Origin: UBA1038 sp964481445
GTDB taxonomy: Bacteria; Bacillota; Clostridia; Christensenellales; Aristaeellaceae
Length of the DNA stretch: 42,143 nt
Assembly (NCBI GenBank): GCA_964481445.1
Contig: CAYZTQ010000007.1
Coordinates: 1 to 42,143, forward strand
Direction: 5' to 3'
Every line of letters begins with the position of its first letter. Positions within the stretch are counted from its first letter, which is position 1. Position numbers and translations under genes: made by a program. The notes below the pieces were generated by a model that worked only from the letters and a program-made list of their open reading frames with translations, did no database searches and had not been told where the DNA came from. Below, in pieces: positions 30,161 through 40,905 of this stretch.

Positions 30161-31524
30161 ACAACGAATTGACGCCGCGCGAGGTTGTCCGGGAGCTTGA
30201 CCGCTATATCGTCGGCCAGGATGAAGCCAAGCGGATGGTGGCGATCGCGCTGCGCAACCGCTACCGCCGCGCGCGCGTGCCGGACAATATGCGCGAAGAG
30301 ATATACCCTAAGAATATTCTGATGATGGGGCCGACCGGCGTCGGCAAGACAGAGATTGCCCGGCGCCTTGCCAAATTGGTCAACGCTCCTTTTGTGAAGG
30401 TGGAGGCGACCAAGTTTACCGAGGTCGGATATGTCGGCCGCGATGTGGAGGGCATTGTACGCGACCTGGTGGAAAACGCCATCCGTCTGGTTCGGGAAGA
30501 ACACACGGCGCGGGTTAAGGTGCGCGCGGAGGTACTGGCGGAGGACAGGCTGGTCAGCCTGCTGACGGACCCTGTGCAGAGGCCGGTACAGAATCCGATT
30601 GACATCCTGCTGGGCACGCGGAACAAACAGCCGGAAGTTTCCGAGGAAGAAAAAATCAGACTCACCGGAAAACGCTCCGAGATAGAGCAGCAGCTGAAAC
30701 AGGGCTTGCTTGAGGATCACGAGGTGCAGGTTGAGGTGGAAGAAGCTGCCCCTCAGCTGGAGGTGGGCGGCAGCGCCATCAATATCGGAGACATGATGGG
30801 CGGGATGCTTCCGCGTAAAACCAAGATGCGCCACGTCAAAGTCAGAGAAGCGCGTAAGATTCTGGTGGCGGAAGAGTCTCAAAAGCTGATTGACGAGGAT
30901 GCGGTCAAGGAAGAGGCCATCCGCCGAGCCGAGCAGCAGGGCATTGTGTTTATTGACGAAATCGACAAGATCGCCGGCCGCTCCAGCGGTCAGGGGCCGG
31001 ATGTTTCCCGGGAAGGCGTGCAGCGCGATATCCTGCCGATTGTAGAAGGAAGCACCGTCAATACCAAGTATGGCGCGGTGCGAACGGATTTTATGCTGTT
31101 TATCGCCGCCGGCGCCTTCCATGTCGCCAAGATCAGCGACCTGATCCCTGAGCTGCAGGGACGCTTCCCGGTGCATGTCAAGCTGAATTCACTTAGCCGC
31201 GAGGATTTTGTGCGCATTCTGACCCAGCCTGACAACGCGCTGACGCGCCAGTACGCCGCTTTACTGGAGGTAGATAAGGTTACCCTGAGCTTTGATGAGG
31301 AGGCGCTTGAAGAAATAGCGGATGCCGCCTGCAACGCCAATACGCTCAGCGAGGATATCGGGGCAAGACGCCTTCACGGCGTGTTTGAGGAGCTGCTGGA
31401 AGATATTTCCTATAACGCGGGCGGCAGCGATATGCCGCAGGTAGAACTCAGAATCACGGCGGAATATGTCAGGCAGCACGTCAGCGCAGCGAAAAAGGAA
31501 GATCTAAAGAAGTACATCCTGTAA
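30157..31524 (+). CDS. hslU: ATPase subunit of the HslVU protease
   Basis: The 455-residue AAA+ unfoldase has T-P-R-E-x-V-x-E-L-D-R-Y-I-V-G-Q (5-20), Walker A G-P-T-G-V-G-K-T-E (about 58-66), the pore G-Y-V-G-R-D (about 90-95), an inserted I-domain (about 110-245), Walker B F-I-D-E-I-D-K (about 267-273) and the sensor/C-terminal region ending near I-L. It unfolds substrates and feeds them to HslV. No xerC or codY gene flanks the pair, unlike the arrangement in Bacillus. A terminator follows. Confidence 0.96.
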   Translation: MNNELTPREVVRELDRYIVGQDEAKRMVAIALRNRYRRARVPDNMREEIYPKNILMMGPTGVGKTEIARRLAKLVNAPFVKVEATKFTEVGYVGRDVEGIVRDLVENAIRLVREEHTARVKVRAEVLAEDRLVSLLTDPVQRPVQNPIDILLGTRNKQPEVSEEEKIRLTGKRSEIEQQLKQGLLEDHEVQVEVEEAAPQLEVGGSAINIGDMMGGMLPRKTKMRHVKVREARKILVAEESQKLIDEDAVKEEAIRRAEQQGIVFIDEIDKIAGRSSGQGPDVSREGVQRDILPIVEGSTVNTKYGAVRTDFMLFIAAGAFHVAKISDLIPELQGRFPVHVKLNSLSREDFVRILTQPDNALTRQYAALLEVDKVTLSFDEEALEEIADAACNANTLSEDIGARRLHGVFEELLEDISYNAGGSDMPQVELRITAEYVRQHVSAAKKEDLKKYIL

Positions 31525-31534
31525 ACAGCCTGCC

Positions 31535-31572
31535 AGCCCCTCCATCCTATGAAACGATGAGAGGGGCTTTTC
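31535..31572 (+). terminator. Terminator after hslU
   Basis: AGCCCCTC (31535-31542) pairs with GAGGGGCT (31561-31568), and CATC/GATG can extend the stem inside. A TTTTC tail follows. It closes the topA-trmFO-hslV-hslU row. Confidence 0.8.
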
Positions 31573-31579
31573 ATGCTTC

Positions 31580-31608
31580 TTGCGGCGCTCTGGCGCAGCA
31601 TGTATAAT
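31580..31608 (+). promoter_or_regulatory. secA promoter
   Basis: TTGCGG (31580-31585), 17 bases, TATAAT (31603-31608). The transcript would start about 25 bases before the secA start codon. Confidence 0.8.
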
Positions 31609-31640
31609 GCAGACTGGCATGATGCCAAAGGAGTATTGTG

Positions 31641-34358
<2,718 letters not shown>

Positions 34359-34382
34359 TCTTGTGAGACTTGGAGAATAACG

Positions 34383-35483
34383 ATGATTGTAGAACTTGAA
34401 AAATACCGCGTGGATCTGGACGCGCTCAGAAGCCGCCTGACGGAGGTTGGCGACGGGCTGCACATCAGCCAGATGGAGCAGGAGCTTCTTGAACTGCGCG
34501 AAGAGCTGAATGCCCCGGGTTTTTGGGATGATCTGGACAGGTCGCGCGCTGTCAATCAGCGTATTTCTTCGATTGAATCGAAGATCAATCACTACAATCA
34601 TCTGCAGACCATGTGCGACGACATCGATACCATGATGGAGCTTGCGGATGATGAAAACGATCAGTCGATGGCTGATGAAGCAGGGGAAGAGCTGGAAAAG
34701 CTGGACCATCAGGTGGAGATGCTGGCGCTGGAGACCCTGATGCGGGGCGACTATGACTCGCACGACGCCATCCTTTCCCTGCATGCGGGGGCCGGCGGCA
34801 CAGAGGCCCAGGATTGGACGCAGATGCTCTACCGCATGTACACCAGATACTGCGAGCGCGCCGGTTTCAAGGTTACGCTGCTTGATTATCTGGATGGCGA
34901 TGAGGCAGGTACCAAATCAGCCACTTTTGAAGTGACGGGCGAGAACGCCTATGGCTATCTCAGGGGAGAGAAAGGCGTTCACCGCCTGGTGCGCATCAGC
35001 CCCTTTGACTCAAATGCCCGCAGACATACATCCTTTGCTTCGCTGGACGTGGCGCCGGTTATTGAGGATGACGGGAAGATTGAGATCAATATGGAAGAGG
35101 TTCGCGTAGATACCTACCGATCCACGGGCGCTGGCGGTCAGCATGTCAACAAAACGGACTCTGCTGTCCGCTTGACGCATATCCCGACGGGCATCGTCGT
35201 TTCCTGCCAGAATGAGCGCAGCCAGGTTCAGAACAAGGAAAAGGCCATGCAGATGCTGCGCGCCAGACTTCTCGAACTGCATGAGCGTGAGAAGGAAGAG
35301 CAGATGGCGGATATCAAGGGCGAAATGAAGAAGATTGAGTGGGGCAGCCAGATCCGCTCCTACGTCTTCCAACCCTACACGATGGTGAAAGATCACCGCA
35401 CCGGCTATGAATCAGGCAATATTACGGACGTGATGGACGGCAATCTGGATGGCTTTATTACCGCCTATCTGAAGATGCAATAA
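34383..35483 (+). CDS. prfB: Peptide chain release factor 2, no programmed frameshift
   Basis: The 366-residue release factor is RF2-type: it has S-P-F (about 205-207) that reads UGA, and the universal G-G-Q (about 249-251, in S-T-G-A-G-G-Q-H-V-N). It terminates translation at UGA and UAA codons. In many bacteria prfB carries an in-frame TGA near codon 25 that needs a +1 shift, but here the frame is continuous from ATG 34383 through the N-terminal helix (L-x-x-V-G-D-G-L-H-I-S-Q), so the autoregulatory site is absent. The ATG follows GGAGAATA. It sits behind secA, the conserved order in Bacillota. Confidence 0.96.
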   Translation: MIVELEKYRVDLDALRSRLTEVGDGLHISQMEQELLELREELNAPGFWDDLDRSRAVNQRISSIESKINHYNHLQTMCDDIDTMMELADDENDQSMADEAGEELEKLDHQVEMLALETLMRGDYDSHDAILSLHAGAGGTEAQDWTQMLYRMYTRYCERAGFKVTLLDYLDGDEAGTKSATFEVTGENAYGYLRGEKGVHRLVRISPFDSNARRHTSFASLDVAPVIEDDGKIEINMEEVRVDTYRSTGAGGQHVNKTDSAVRLTHIPTGIVVSCQNERSQVQNKEKAMQMLRARLLELHEREKEEQMADIKGEMKKIEWGSQIRSYVFQPYTMVKDHRTGYESGNITDVMDGNLDGFITAYLKMQ

Positions 35484-36193
35484 TGCGGACGACCGCCGTT
35501 TTACTGCGCATCCTGCTGCCCGCCCTGCTGATATTCTGCCTTGCGGCTTATCTGGCGGGGGTTCTTGCTTCTTTTGCTCTGGATGCGGACAGAATGCAGG
35601 CCAAGTTTGAGCTCTATTCCAATCCTGAACTGTCCGGCCTTGAGGCCGGACAGTATGCTTCTCTTGCGAAGTCCATTACAGGCTACTTGAACCACGACAG
35701 AGAAAGCGCCCAGCTGGAGCTTATTCGTTTTGGCGAGAAACAGGAGACCTTTTCCGAGAAGGAATTGTTACATCTCAGCGATATCAGGTGGCTGGTGGAT
35801 ACCGCCAAATTGCTGCGCCTTCTTGCTCTGGGGATGGCAGCGCTGGGCCTTGCGGTATTTTTTGTGCTGCGCAAGCTGAACCCTGGCTTGCTCAAGCGTG
35901 TAAGGCCGCAAAAGACGCTTGCCGGGTCGCTGATCGCTATATTCGTTCTTGCTGTTGCGTTGACGGCCTGGGCCTTGGCTGATTTTGACTCGCTGTTCTA
36001 CCTGTTCCATCAAATTCTGTTCAGAAATGACCTTTGGCTGCTGAACCCGCAGAAAGACCTGTTGATTCAACTGATGCCGTCTGCTTTCTTCACATCCTAT
36101 GGTCAGGATTTTTTGAAGCAGACCTGGCCTGTGTTGCTTTCTCTGCCTCTGGCGGCTTACGCATTTTTCAAAGCAGGGAGGGCTGAAAAATGA
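35483..36193 (+). CDS. DUF1461 (TIGR01906-like) membrane protein
   Basis: The 236-residue protein has a first helix (about 8-30), an extracytoplasmic segment containing F-S-E-K-E-L-L-H-L-S-D-I-R-W-L (about 90-104), then helices near 111-130, 146-166 and 212-231, with F-H-Q-I-L-F-R-N-D-L-W-L-L-N-P and L-I-Q-L-M-P between the last two. This pattern is that of the DUF1461 integral membrane family, of unknown function. The ATG overlaps the prfB stop by one base, and the end overlaps tsaD by four bases. Confidence 0.8.
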   Translation: MRTTAVLLRILLPALLIFCLAAYLAGVLASFALDADRMQAKFELYSNPELSGLEAGQYASLAKSITGYLNHDRESAQLELIRFGEKQETFSEKELLHLSDIRWLVDTAKLLRLLALGMAALGLAVFFVLRKLNPGLLKRVRPQKTLAGSLIAIFVLAVALTAWALADFDSLFYLFHQILFRNDLWLLNPQKDLLIQLMPSAFFTSYGQDFLKQTWPVLLSLPLAAYAFFKAGRAEK

Positions 36194-37248
36194 CCTATCT
36201 CAAAAGGATGAAAGATCAGGCGGCTGCCCTGCTTGGCCGTGGGAAGGTCAGGATTCTTGCCATTGAATCCTCCTGCGATGAAACCGCGGCGGCGGTGGTG
36301 GAAGACGGGCGCAGGGTACTTTCAAACTGCGTTTATTCGCAGATTGACCTGCACAGCGTCTACGGCGGGGTTGTGCCGGAAATTGCCAGCCGCGCCCATG
36401 TGGAGAAGATATCATTCATCGTCAAGGCGGCGCTGGACGAAGCCGGACTTGATTTGAAGGGCATTGATGCCATCGCGGTCACCAGTGGCCCCGGTCTGGT
36501 AGGGGCCCTGCTTGTGGGCGTCAGCTATGCCAAGGGACTGGCCGCTGCGCTTGATAAACCGCTGATTGCGGTCAATCATATTGAAGGACACATCTGCGCC
36601 AATTACCTCTCGGCTCCACAGCTTGACCCGCCTTACCTTTGCCTGGTCGTGTCGGGCGGGCACAGCCATCTGATAATGGTGGAGGAGGGAGACCAATACA
36701 GGCTGATTGGCTGCACGCAGGATGACGCGGCGGGAGAGGCCTTCGATAAAGCGGCCAGGGTGCTGCGCCTTCCTTACCCGGGTGGCCCGAAGCTTGACAG
36801 GGCGGCAGAAACCGGAGATGCAGAGCGCTTCGTACTGCCGCACCCGCATACTGAGGGCAGATATGATTACAGCTTTTCAGGACTGAAGACCGCTTTTATC
36901 AATCTGACCCATAAAATGGTGCAAAATGGAGAAGCGCTGCCGACTGAAGACCTGGCGGCTTCCTTCAGAAAAGCTGTTGTTGACCAGTTGACCGGGAAAT
37001 GCATGCTGGCCGCGGTAGAATTGAAGCAAAGCCGGCTGGCCCTTGCGGGAGGCGTTTCTGCCAACCGGCTTCTGCGGGAGAGAATGCAGCAGGAATGCGA
37101 AAAACACGGCATCGAATTGTTTATGCCCGAGCTCAAATATACGGGTGACAACGCCGCGATGATCGGGTCGGCAGGCTTCAGAAGGCTGAGCCACCTGCAG
37201 TTGGTAGGACTTGATCTGAACGCGGTTCCGTCGCTGAGACTGGTTTAA
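36190..37248 (+). CDS. tsaD: tRNA N6-adenosine threonylcarbamoyltransferase
   Basis: The 352-residue ASKHA-fold protein has I-E-S-S-C-D-E-T (about 26-33), the metal-binding H-x-x-x-H in N-H-I-E-G-H (about 131-136), S-G-G-H (about 155-158) and the C-terminal N-A-A-M-I-G segment. With TsaB and TsaE it transfers threonylcarbamoyl to A37 of ANN-decoding tRNAs. About 18 extra residues precede the family start; ATG 36190 overlaps the previous gene by four bases, which favours it. The stop codon overlaps the converging metallophosphoesterase end. Confidence 0.96.
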   Translation: MTYLKRMKDQAAALLGRGKVRILAIESSCDETAAAVVEDGRRVLSNCVYSQIDLHSVYGGVVPEIASRAHVEKISFIVKAALDEAGLDLKGIDAIAVTSGPGLVGALLVGVSYAKGLAAALDKPLIAVNHIEGHICANYLSAPQLDPPYLCLVVSGGHSHLIMVEEGDQYRLIGCTQDDAAGEAFDKAARVLRLPYPGGPKLDRAAETGDAERFVLPHPHTEGRYDYSFSGLKTAFINLTHKMVQNGEALPTEDLAASFRKAVVDQLTGKCMLAAVELKQSRLALAGGVSANRLLRERMQQECEKHGIELFMPELKYTGDNAAMIGSAGFRRLSHLQLVGLDLNAVPSLRLV

Positions 37249-38036
37249 CGCGCTTTTCGAAGCGTAATTTTATGAATTTGTGGGCGGACGCCCAAGCGCA
37301 CGGGCATCAGCGAGGTACCGACGCCGTGCGATACCATCAGGCGGCCACCGTGTACCTCCATCCAGCCTCTGGCATAGGTATCGCCGTAGGCACTGGACGA
37401 ATGCAGGCTGTGCCCGGCAATGACCAGCTGCCCGCCATGGGTATGCCCGCACAGGGCAAGGTCGAAACGGAAGCCTTCTGCTTTCTCTGCCTGCGGCAGT
37501 ATGTCCGGTGAATGCGGAACAAAAATCGTAAACTTTGCGTCCCGGACGGCGGGCAGAATGGAATCGAAGAGCGGCTTTCCTTCCAGAATATCATCGGTGG
37601 CGCATACGCAAATGGTATTACCTTCTCTTTCAAGAGAAACGCAGCTATTTTTTAACAGACAAATGCCCCGGGAAGCAATTTCCGCCTCCAATGTCCTGAT
37701 TTCTTCCGGGCTTCCCAGCAGATCGTGGTTGCCGATAACAGCATAGACGCCCTGCTTTGCCGCCAGAGCGGGAATAACTGTGAAGAATTCCGTACCGGTT
37801 CGGGCTGTTTCTCCGTAATCGCCGCCCAGAATGATGACATCGGCGTTCATGGCATTCAGCCGTATCACAAGCTCGGCTGCCCGGCCTGTGTCAAAGAAGG
37901 CGCCGAAATGAATATCTGAGGCATAGGCAATGACAAAGCCGTCAAAAGCTTCGGGCAGATTGTCAAAGGCCGCCTCTTCCGCGACTGTATCAAGCTGCGC
38001 GGAAAGCCAGAAAGGATAGAGTAATTTTGAAGAAGT
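37245..38036 (-). CDS. Metallophosphoesterase, N-terminus lost in an assembly gap
   Basis: About 264 residues remain. They contain the calcineurin-like metal motifs in order: S-D-I-H-F-G, G-G-D-Y-G-E, G-N-H-D, P-H-S-P-D and G-H-T-H-G-G-Q. The visible start, P-F-W-L-x-x-x-x-x-x-V, matches the segment that normally follows an N-terminal membrane helix in YkuE/YaeI-type enzymes, so perhaps 20-60 residues are missing in the N-run. Relatives hydrolyse phosphodiesters such as UDP-diacylglucosamine or phospholipids; the substrate here is unknown. The reverse stop overlaps the tsaD stop codon by three bases, so the two genes converge without spacing. Confidence 0.88.
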   Translation of the reverse strand, partial: TSSKLLYPFWLSAQLDTVAEEAAFDNLPEAFDGFVIAYASDIHFGAFFDTGRAAELVIRLNAMNADVIILGGDYGETARTGTEFFTVIPALAAKQGVYAVIGNHDLLGSPEEIRTLEAEIASRGICLLKNSCVSLEREGNTICVCATDDILEGKPLFDSILPAVRDAKFTIFVPHSPDILPQAEKAEGFRFDLALCGHTHGGQLVIAGHSLHSSSAYGDTYARGWMEVHGGRLMVSHGVGTSLMPVRLGVRPQIHKITLRKAR

Positions 38037-38136
38037 NNNNNNNNNNNNNNNNNNNNNNNNNNNNNNNNNNNNNNNNNNNNNNNNNNNNNNNNNNNNNNNN
38101 NNNNNNNNNNNNNNNNNNNNNNNNNNNNNNNNNNNN
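38037..38136. other. Assembly gap (100 Ns)
   Basis: Unlike the first gap, its flanks share no visible overlap, so sequence is probably missing here: the 5' end of the metallophosphoesterase gene, and perhaps its promoter. Confidence 0.95.
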
Positions 38137-38162
38137 TGCATGTTTTGAGACGCGTTCAGGGA

Positions 38163-38191
38163 TTTACACAAGTATTAAACTATGCTATTAT
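38163..38191 (+). promoter_or_regulatory. rpsO promoter
   Basis: TTTACA (38163-38168), 17 bases, TATTAT (38186-38191). It lies 106 bases upstream of the rpsO start codon, leaving a sizeable leader. Confidence 0.8.
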
Positions 38192-38196
38192 AAACA

Positions 38197-38296
38197 CTGT
38201 GGTTTGAACCTTATGCTCGGGCAGGCGATTCTCCACGCCCGTCTGTGTGTATGGCAATTGAAGAAGGGGAGCGCCACGCCCCGCAAGGAGGATACC
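38197..38296 (+). promoter_or_regulatory. rpsO leader, candidate S15 autoregulatory RNA
   Basis: The roughly 100-base leader contains a GC-rich stem around 38219-38243 (GGGC-A-G-GCG pairing with CGC-CCG) and ends in AAGGAGG (38285-38291) before the ATG. Ribosomal protein S15 represses its own mRNA through leader structures in several bacteria, and these structures differ between lineages. I could not match this one to a specific known class by eye. Confidence 0.4.
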
Positions 38297-38560
38297 ATGG
38301 ATAAGCAGCGCAAGCAGGAAATCATCAAGACCTATGGCCGCACTGAGGGCGACACCGGCTCTCCCGAAGTACAGATCGCGCTTCTGACCGAACGCATCAA
38401 CCATCTGAACGAGCATCTGCAGCTCAATAAGAAAGATCATCACAGCCGGCGCGGTCTGCTGCTGATGGTCGGTCATCGCCGCGGTCTGCTCGACTATCTG
38501 ATGAAGACCGATATCGAACGTTACCGCACGCTGATTGGGCAGCTGAACCTGCGTAAATAA
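38297..38560 (+). CDS. rpsO: 30S ribosomal protein S15
   Basis: The 87-residue protein is S15 (uS15): M-D-K-x-x-K-Q-E-I-I, G-D-T-G-S-P-E-V-Q-I-A-L-L-T-E-R-I (20-36), L-N-x-H-L, D-H-H-S-R-R-G-L-L-x-M-V-G-x-R-R-G-L-L-D-Y-L. It binds 16S rRNA helices 20-22 as a primary assembly protein. ATG 38297 follows AAGGAGG. The next gene is pnp, as in most bacteria. Confidence 0.98.
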   Translation: MDKQRKQEIIKTYGRTEGDTGSPEVQIALLTERINHLNEHLQLNKKDHHSRRGLLLMVGHRRGLLDYLMKTDIERYRTLIGQLNLRK

Positions 38561-38567
38561 GGCAAGC

Positions 38568-38603
38568 AAGGGCCCGGGACCATGCAAGGCCCCGGCCCTT
38601 TTA
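38568..38603 (+). terminator. Terminator/attenuator between rpsO and pnp
   Basis: AAGGGCC-CGGG (38568-38578) pairs with CCCC-GGCCCTT (38590-38601) with a small internal mismatch, followed by TTTATAT. It lies between two genes usually co-transcribed and resembles the E. coli arrangement, where a partial terminator separates them. Confidence 0.75.
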
Positions 38604-38655
38604 TATCGTCTCAGGCAGGGGAGCCTGAGATGTGAGGAAGAAGGAGTAGAGAGAA

Positions 38656-40827
38656 ATGGAAGCAAGAAAATACACAATGGATTACGCGGGCCGGCCGCTC
38701 ACTTTTGAATTCGGCCGTTATGCCGAGCAGGCTGCCGGTTCCGTGTTGCTGCGGTATGGTGATACTGTTGTCATGGTCAATGTGACCTATTCCGAAGCGC
38801 CGCGTGAGGGGCAGGATTTCTTCCCTCTGAGCGTCGATTTTGAAGAAAAACTCTATGCTGCCGGCAAGATTCCCGGCGGATTTATTAAGCGCGAGACCCG
38901 CCCCACCGAGAAGGCGACCCTGACCGCCCGTTTGATTGACCGCCCGATCCGTCCGCTGTTCCCCAAGGGCATGCGGAACGATGTGCAGGTGGTTGCCACC
39001 GTGCTGTCCGTGGACGTGGACAACCCGCCGGATGTGCCCGCCATGATCGGTTCTTCCATCGCTCTGTGCGTCAGTGACATCCCGTGGGCCGGCCCGACCG
39101 GCTCTGTCACGGTGGGCCGGGTCAACGGCCAGTTCATCATGAACCCCAATGAAAAGGAGCGCGCGGTCAGCGACCTGCACCTGACGGTTTCCGGCACCAA
39201 GGACGCCATCATGATGGTGGAAGCCGGGGCCAATGAGGTTTCCGAAGAAGTGATGCTGGAAGGCATCATGAAGGCGCACGAGGTAATCAAAGAACTGGTG
39301 GCGTTCCAGGAGAAGATCATTGCCGAGATCGGCAAGCCCAAGCGTGAGTTTCCCCTGTTTGTCACGGGCGATGATATCAAGGCTGCAGTACGCGAATATG
39401 CGTTTGATAGAATCAAGTGGAGCTTTGACACCACCGACCGTCAGGAGCGCCAGCAGCGCGAGGAAGAGGTCAAGAAGGACGTTATGGCGCATTTCGCCGA
39501 GACCTTTGAAGGCCGCGAAGGCGAAGTGGATGAAGCCATTTACGGTCTGAACAAAGAAGTGATGCGCCGTAAGATTCTTGATTTCGGCATTCGTCCCGAC
39601 GGCCGCACAACGACGGAAGTGCGCCCGATCTGGTGTGAGGTCGGCGTGCTGCCCCGCACGCATGGCAGCGCGGTATTTACCCGCGGCCAGACCCAGGTGC
39701 TGAACGTCACCACGCTCGGTTCGCTGCGCGAGGTGCAGATTCTGGACGGCCTTTCCAACGAAGACTCCAAGCGTTACATTCACCACTACAACATGCCGCC
39801 CTACGCGACGGGCGAAGCGGGCCGCATGCGCGCCCCGGGCCGCCGCGAAATCGGCCACGGCGCTCTGGCGGAGCGCGCGCTTGAGCCCATGATCCCCAGC
39901 GAGGCGGAGTTCCCGTATGCGCTGCGCCTTGTCAGTGAGGTGCTCAGCTCCAACGGTTCTTCTTCCATGGCCTCTGTCTGCGGCAGCACCCTGTCGCTGA
40001 TGGACGCGGGCGTGAAGATCAAGGCTCCCGTGGCGGGCGTTGCCATGGGCCTGATCAAGGACGATCAGTCCGACAAGGTATCGGTGTTGACGGATATTCA
40101 GGGCCTTGAAGATTTTCTCGGCGATATGGACTTTAAGGTGGCAGGCACCATGAACGGTATTACCGCCATCCAGATGGACATCAAAATCAAGGGGATTGAC
40201 GAGCCCATTCTCCGCCAGGCGCTCAAACAGGCGCTGGACGGCAGGCTGCACATCTTGAAAATCATGCTGGATACCCTGCCGCAGCCGAGGGAAGAGCTGA
40301 GCAAGTTCGCGCCCAAGATCGTGACCTTCATGATCAATCCCGATAAGATCCGCGAAGTCATCGGACCCGGCGGCAAGATGATCAATAAGATTATCGCGGA
40401 TACCGGCGTTAAGATTGATATTGACGATGACGGACGCGTGGCAATCGCCACCCCAGATGATGAGGCCGCCGCCAAGGCGCGCAAGATCATCGAAGGGATC
40501 GCGAAGGATGTGGAAGCCGGCGAAGTATATCAGGGCCGTGTTGTGCGAGTCATGAGCAATCTGGGCGCCTTCATTGAGCTGCTGCCCGGCAAAGATGGGC
40601 TGCTGCATATCTCCAAGCTTTCCAACGAGCGCGTTGAGAAGGTGGAGGATGTGCTGAATGTCGGCGACGAGGTAGAGGTCAAGGTGCAGGAGATTGATTC
40701 TCAGGGCCGTGTCAACCTGATCAGGAATGACATCGTGTATGAACGCAAATCCTTCTCGCCCCGTCCCCAGGGAGACAATAGCCACCGCGCGGGCGGCAGG
40801 CCGCCCCGCCGTGACGGACGCAGCTAA
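38656..40827 (+). CDS. pnp: Polyribonucleotide nucleotidyltransferase (PNPase)
   Basis: The 723-residue protein has two RNase PH domains joined by a helical domain, with the catalytic second core (G-Q-T-Q, G-S-S-S-M-A-S-V-C-G, M-D-A-G-V, D-x-Q-G-x-E-D-x-L-G-D-M-D-F-K), then a KH domain (I-R-E-V-I-G-P-G-G-K-x-I-N-K-I, about 570-585) and an S1 domain (G-E-V-Y-Q-G-R-V-V-R, about 621-690). It degrades RNA from the 3' end using phosphate. A short Arg/Gly-rich tail ends the protein. ATG 38656 has GAGAGAA upstream. A terminator follows. Confidence 0.97.
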   Translation: MEARKYTMDYAGRPLTFEFGRYAEQAAGSVLLRYGDTVVMVNVTYSEAPREGQDFFPLSVDFEEKLYAAGKIPGGFIKRETRPTEKATLTARLIDRPIRPLFPKGMRNDVQVVATVLSVDVDNPPDVPAMIGSSIALCVSDIPWAGPTGSVTVGRVNGQFIMNPNEKERAVSDLHLTVSGTKDAIMMVEAGANEVSEEVMLEGIMKAHEVIKELVAFQEKIIAEIGKPKREFPLFVTGDDIKAAVREYAFDRIKWSFDTTDRQERQQREEEVKKDVMAHFAETFEGREGEVDEAIYGLNKEVMRRKILDFGIRPDGRTTTEVRPIWCEVGVLPRTHGSAVFTRGQTQVLNVTTLGSLREVQILDGLSNEDSKRYIHHYNMPPYATGEAGRMRAPGRREIGHGALAERALEPMIPSEAEFPYALRLVSEVLSSNGSSSMASVCGSTLSLMDAGVKIKAPVAGVAMGLIKDDQSDKVSVLTDIQGLEDFLGDMDFKVAGTMNGITAIQMDIKIKGIDEPILRQALKQALDGRLHILKIMLDTLPQPREELSKFAPKIVTFMINPDKIREVIGPGGKMINKIIADTGVKIDIDDDGRVAIATPDDEAAAKARKIIEGIAKDVEAGEVYQGRVVRVMSNLGAFIELLPGKDGLLHISKLSNERVEKVEDVLNVGDEVEVKVQEIDSQGRVNLIRNDIVYERKSFSPRPQGDNSHRAGGRPPRRDGRS

Positions 40828-40853
40828 GCGGGCATTTTCAGTACTATAACAGC

Positions 40854-40890
40854 GGGAACCTGTGTGTCATCTGCATGCAGGTTCCCCTTT
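40854..40890 (+). terminator. Terminator after pnp
   Basis: GGGAACCTG (40854-40862) pairs perfectly with CAGGTTCCC (40878-40886), followed by CTTTC. The T-run is short, so read-through into the peptidase gene is possible. Confidence 0.65.
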
Positions 40891-40905
40891 CAATCAGGAG
40901 ATTTC

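Noticed and set aside
38137..38171. An N-terminus for the metallophosphoesterase read through the gap (M-C-K-S-L-N...)
   Set aside because: The N-run length is arbitrary, so frame across it has no meaning; the residues do not resemble the family N-terminus.
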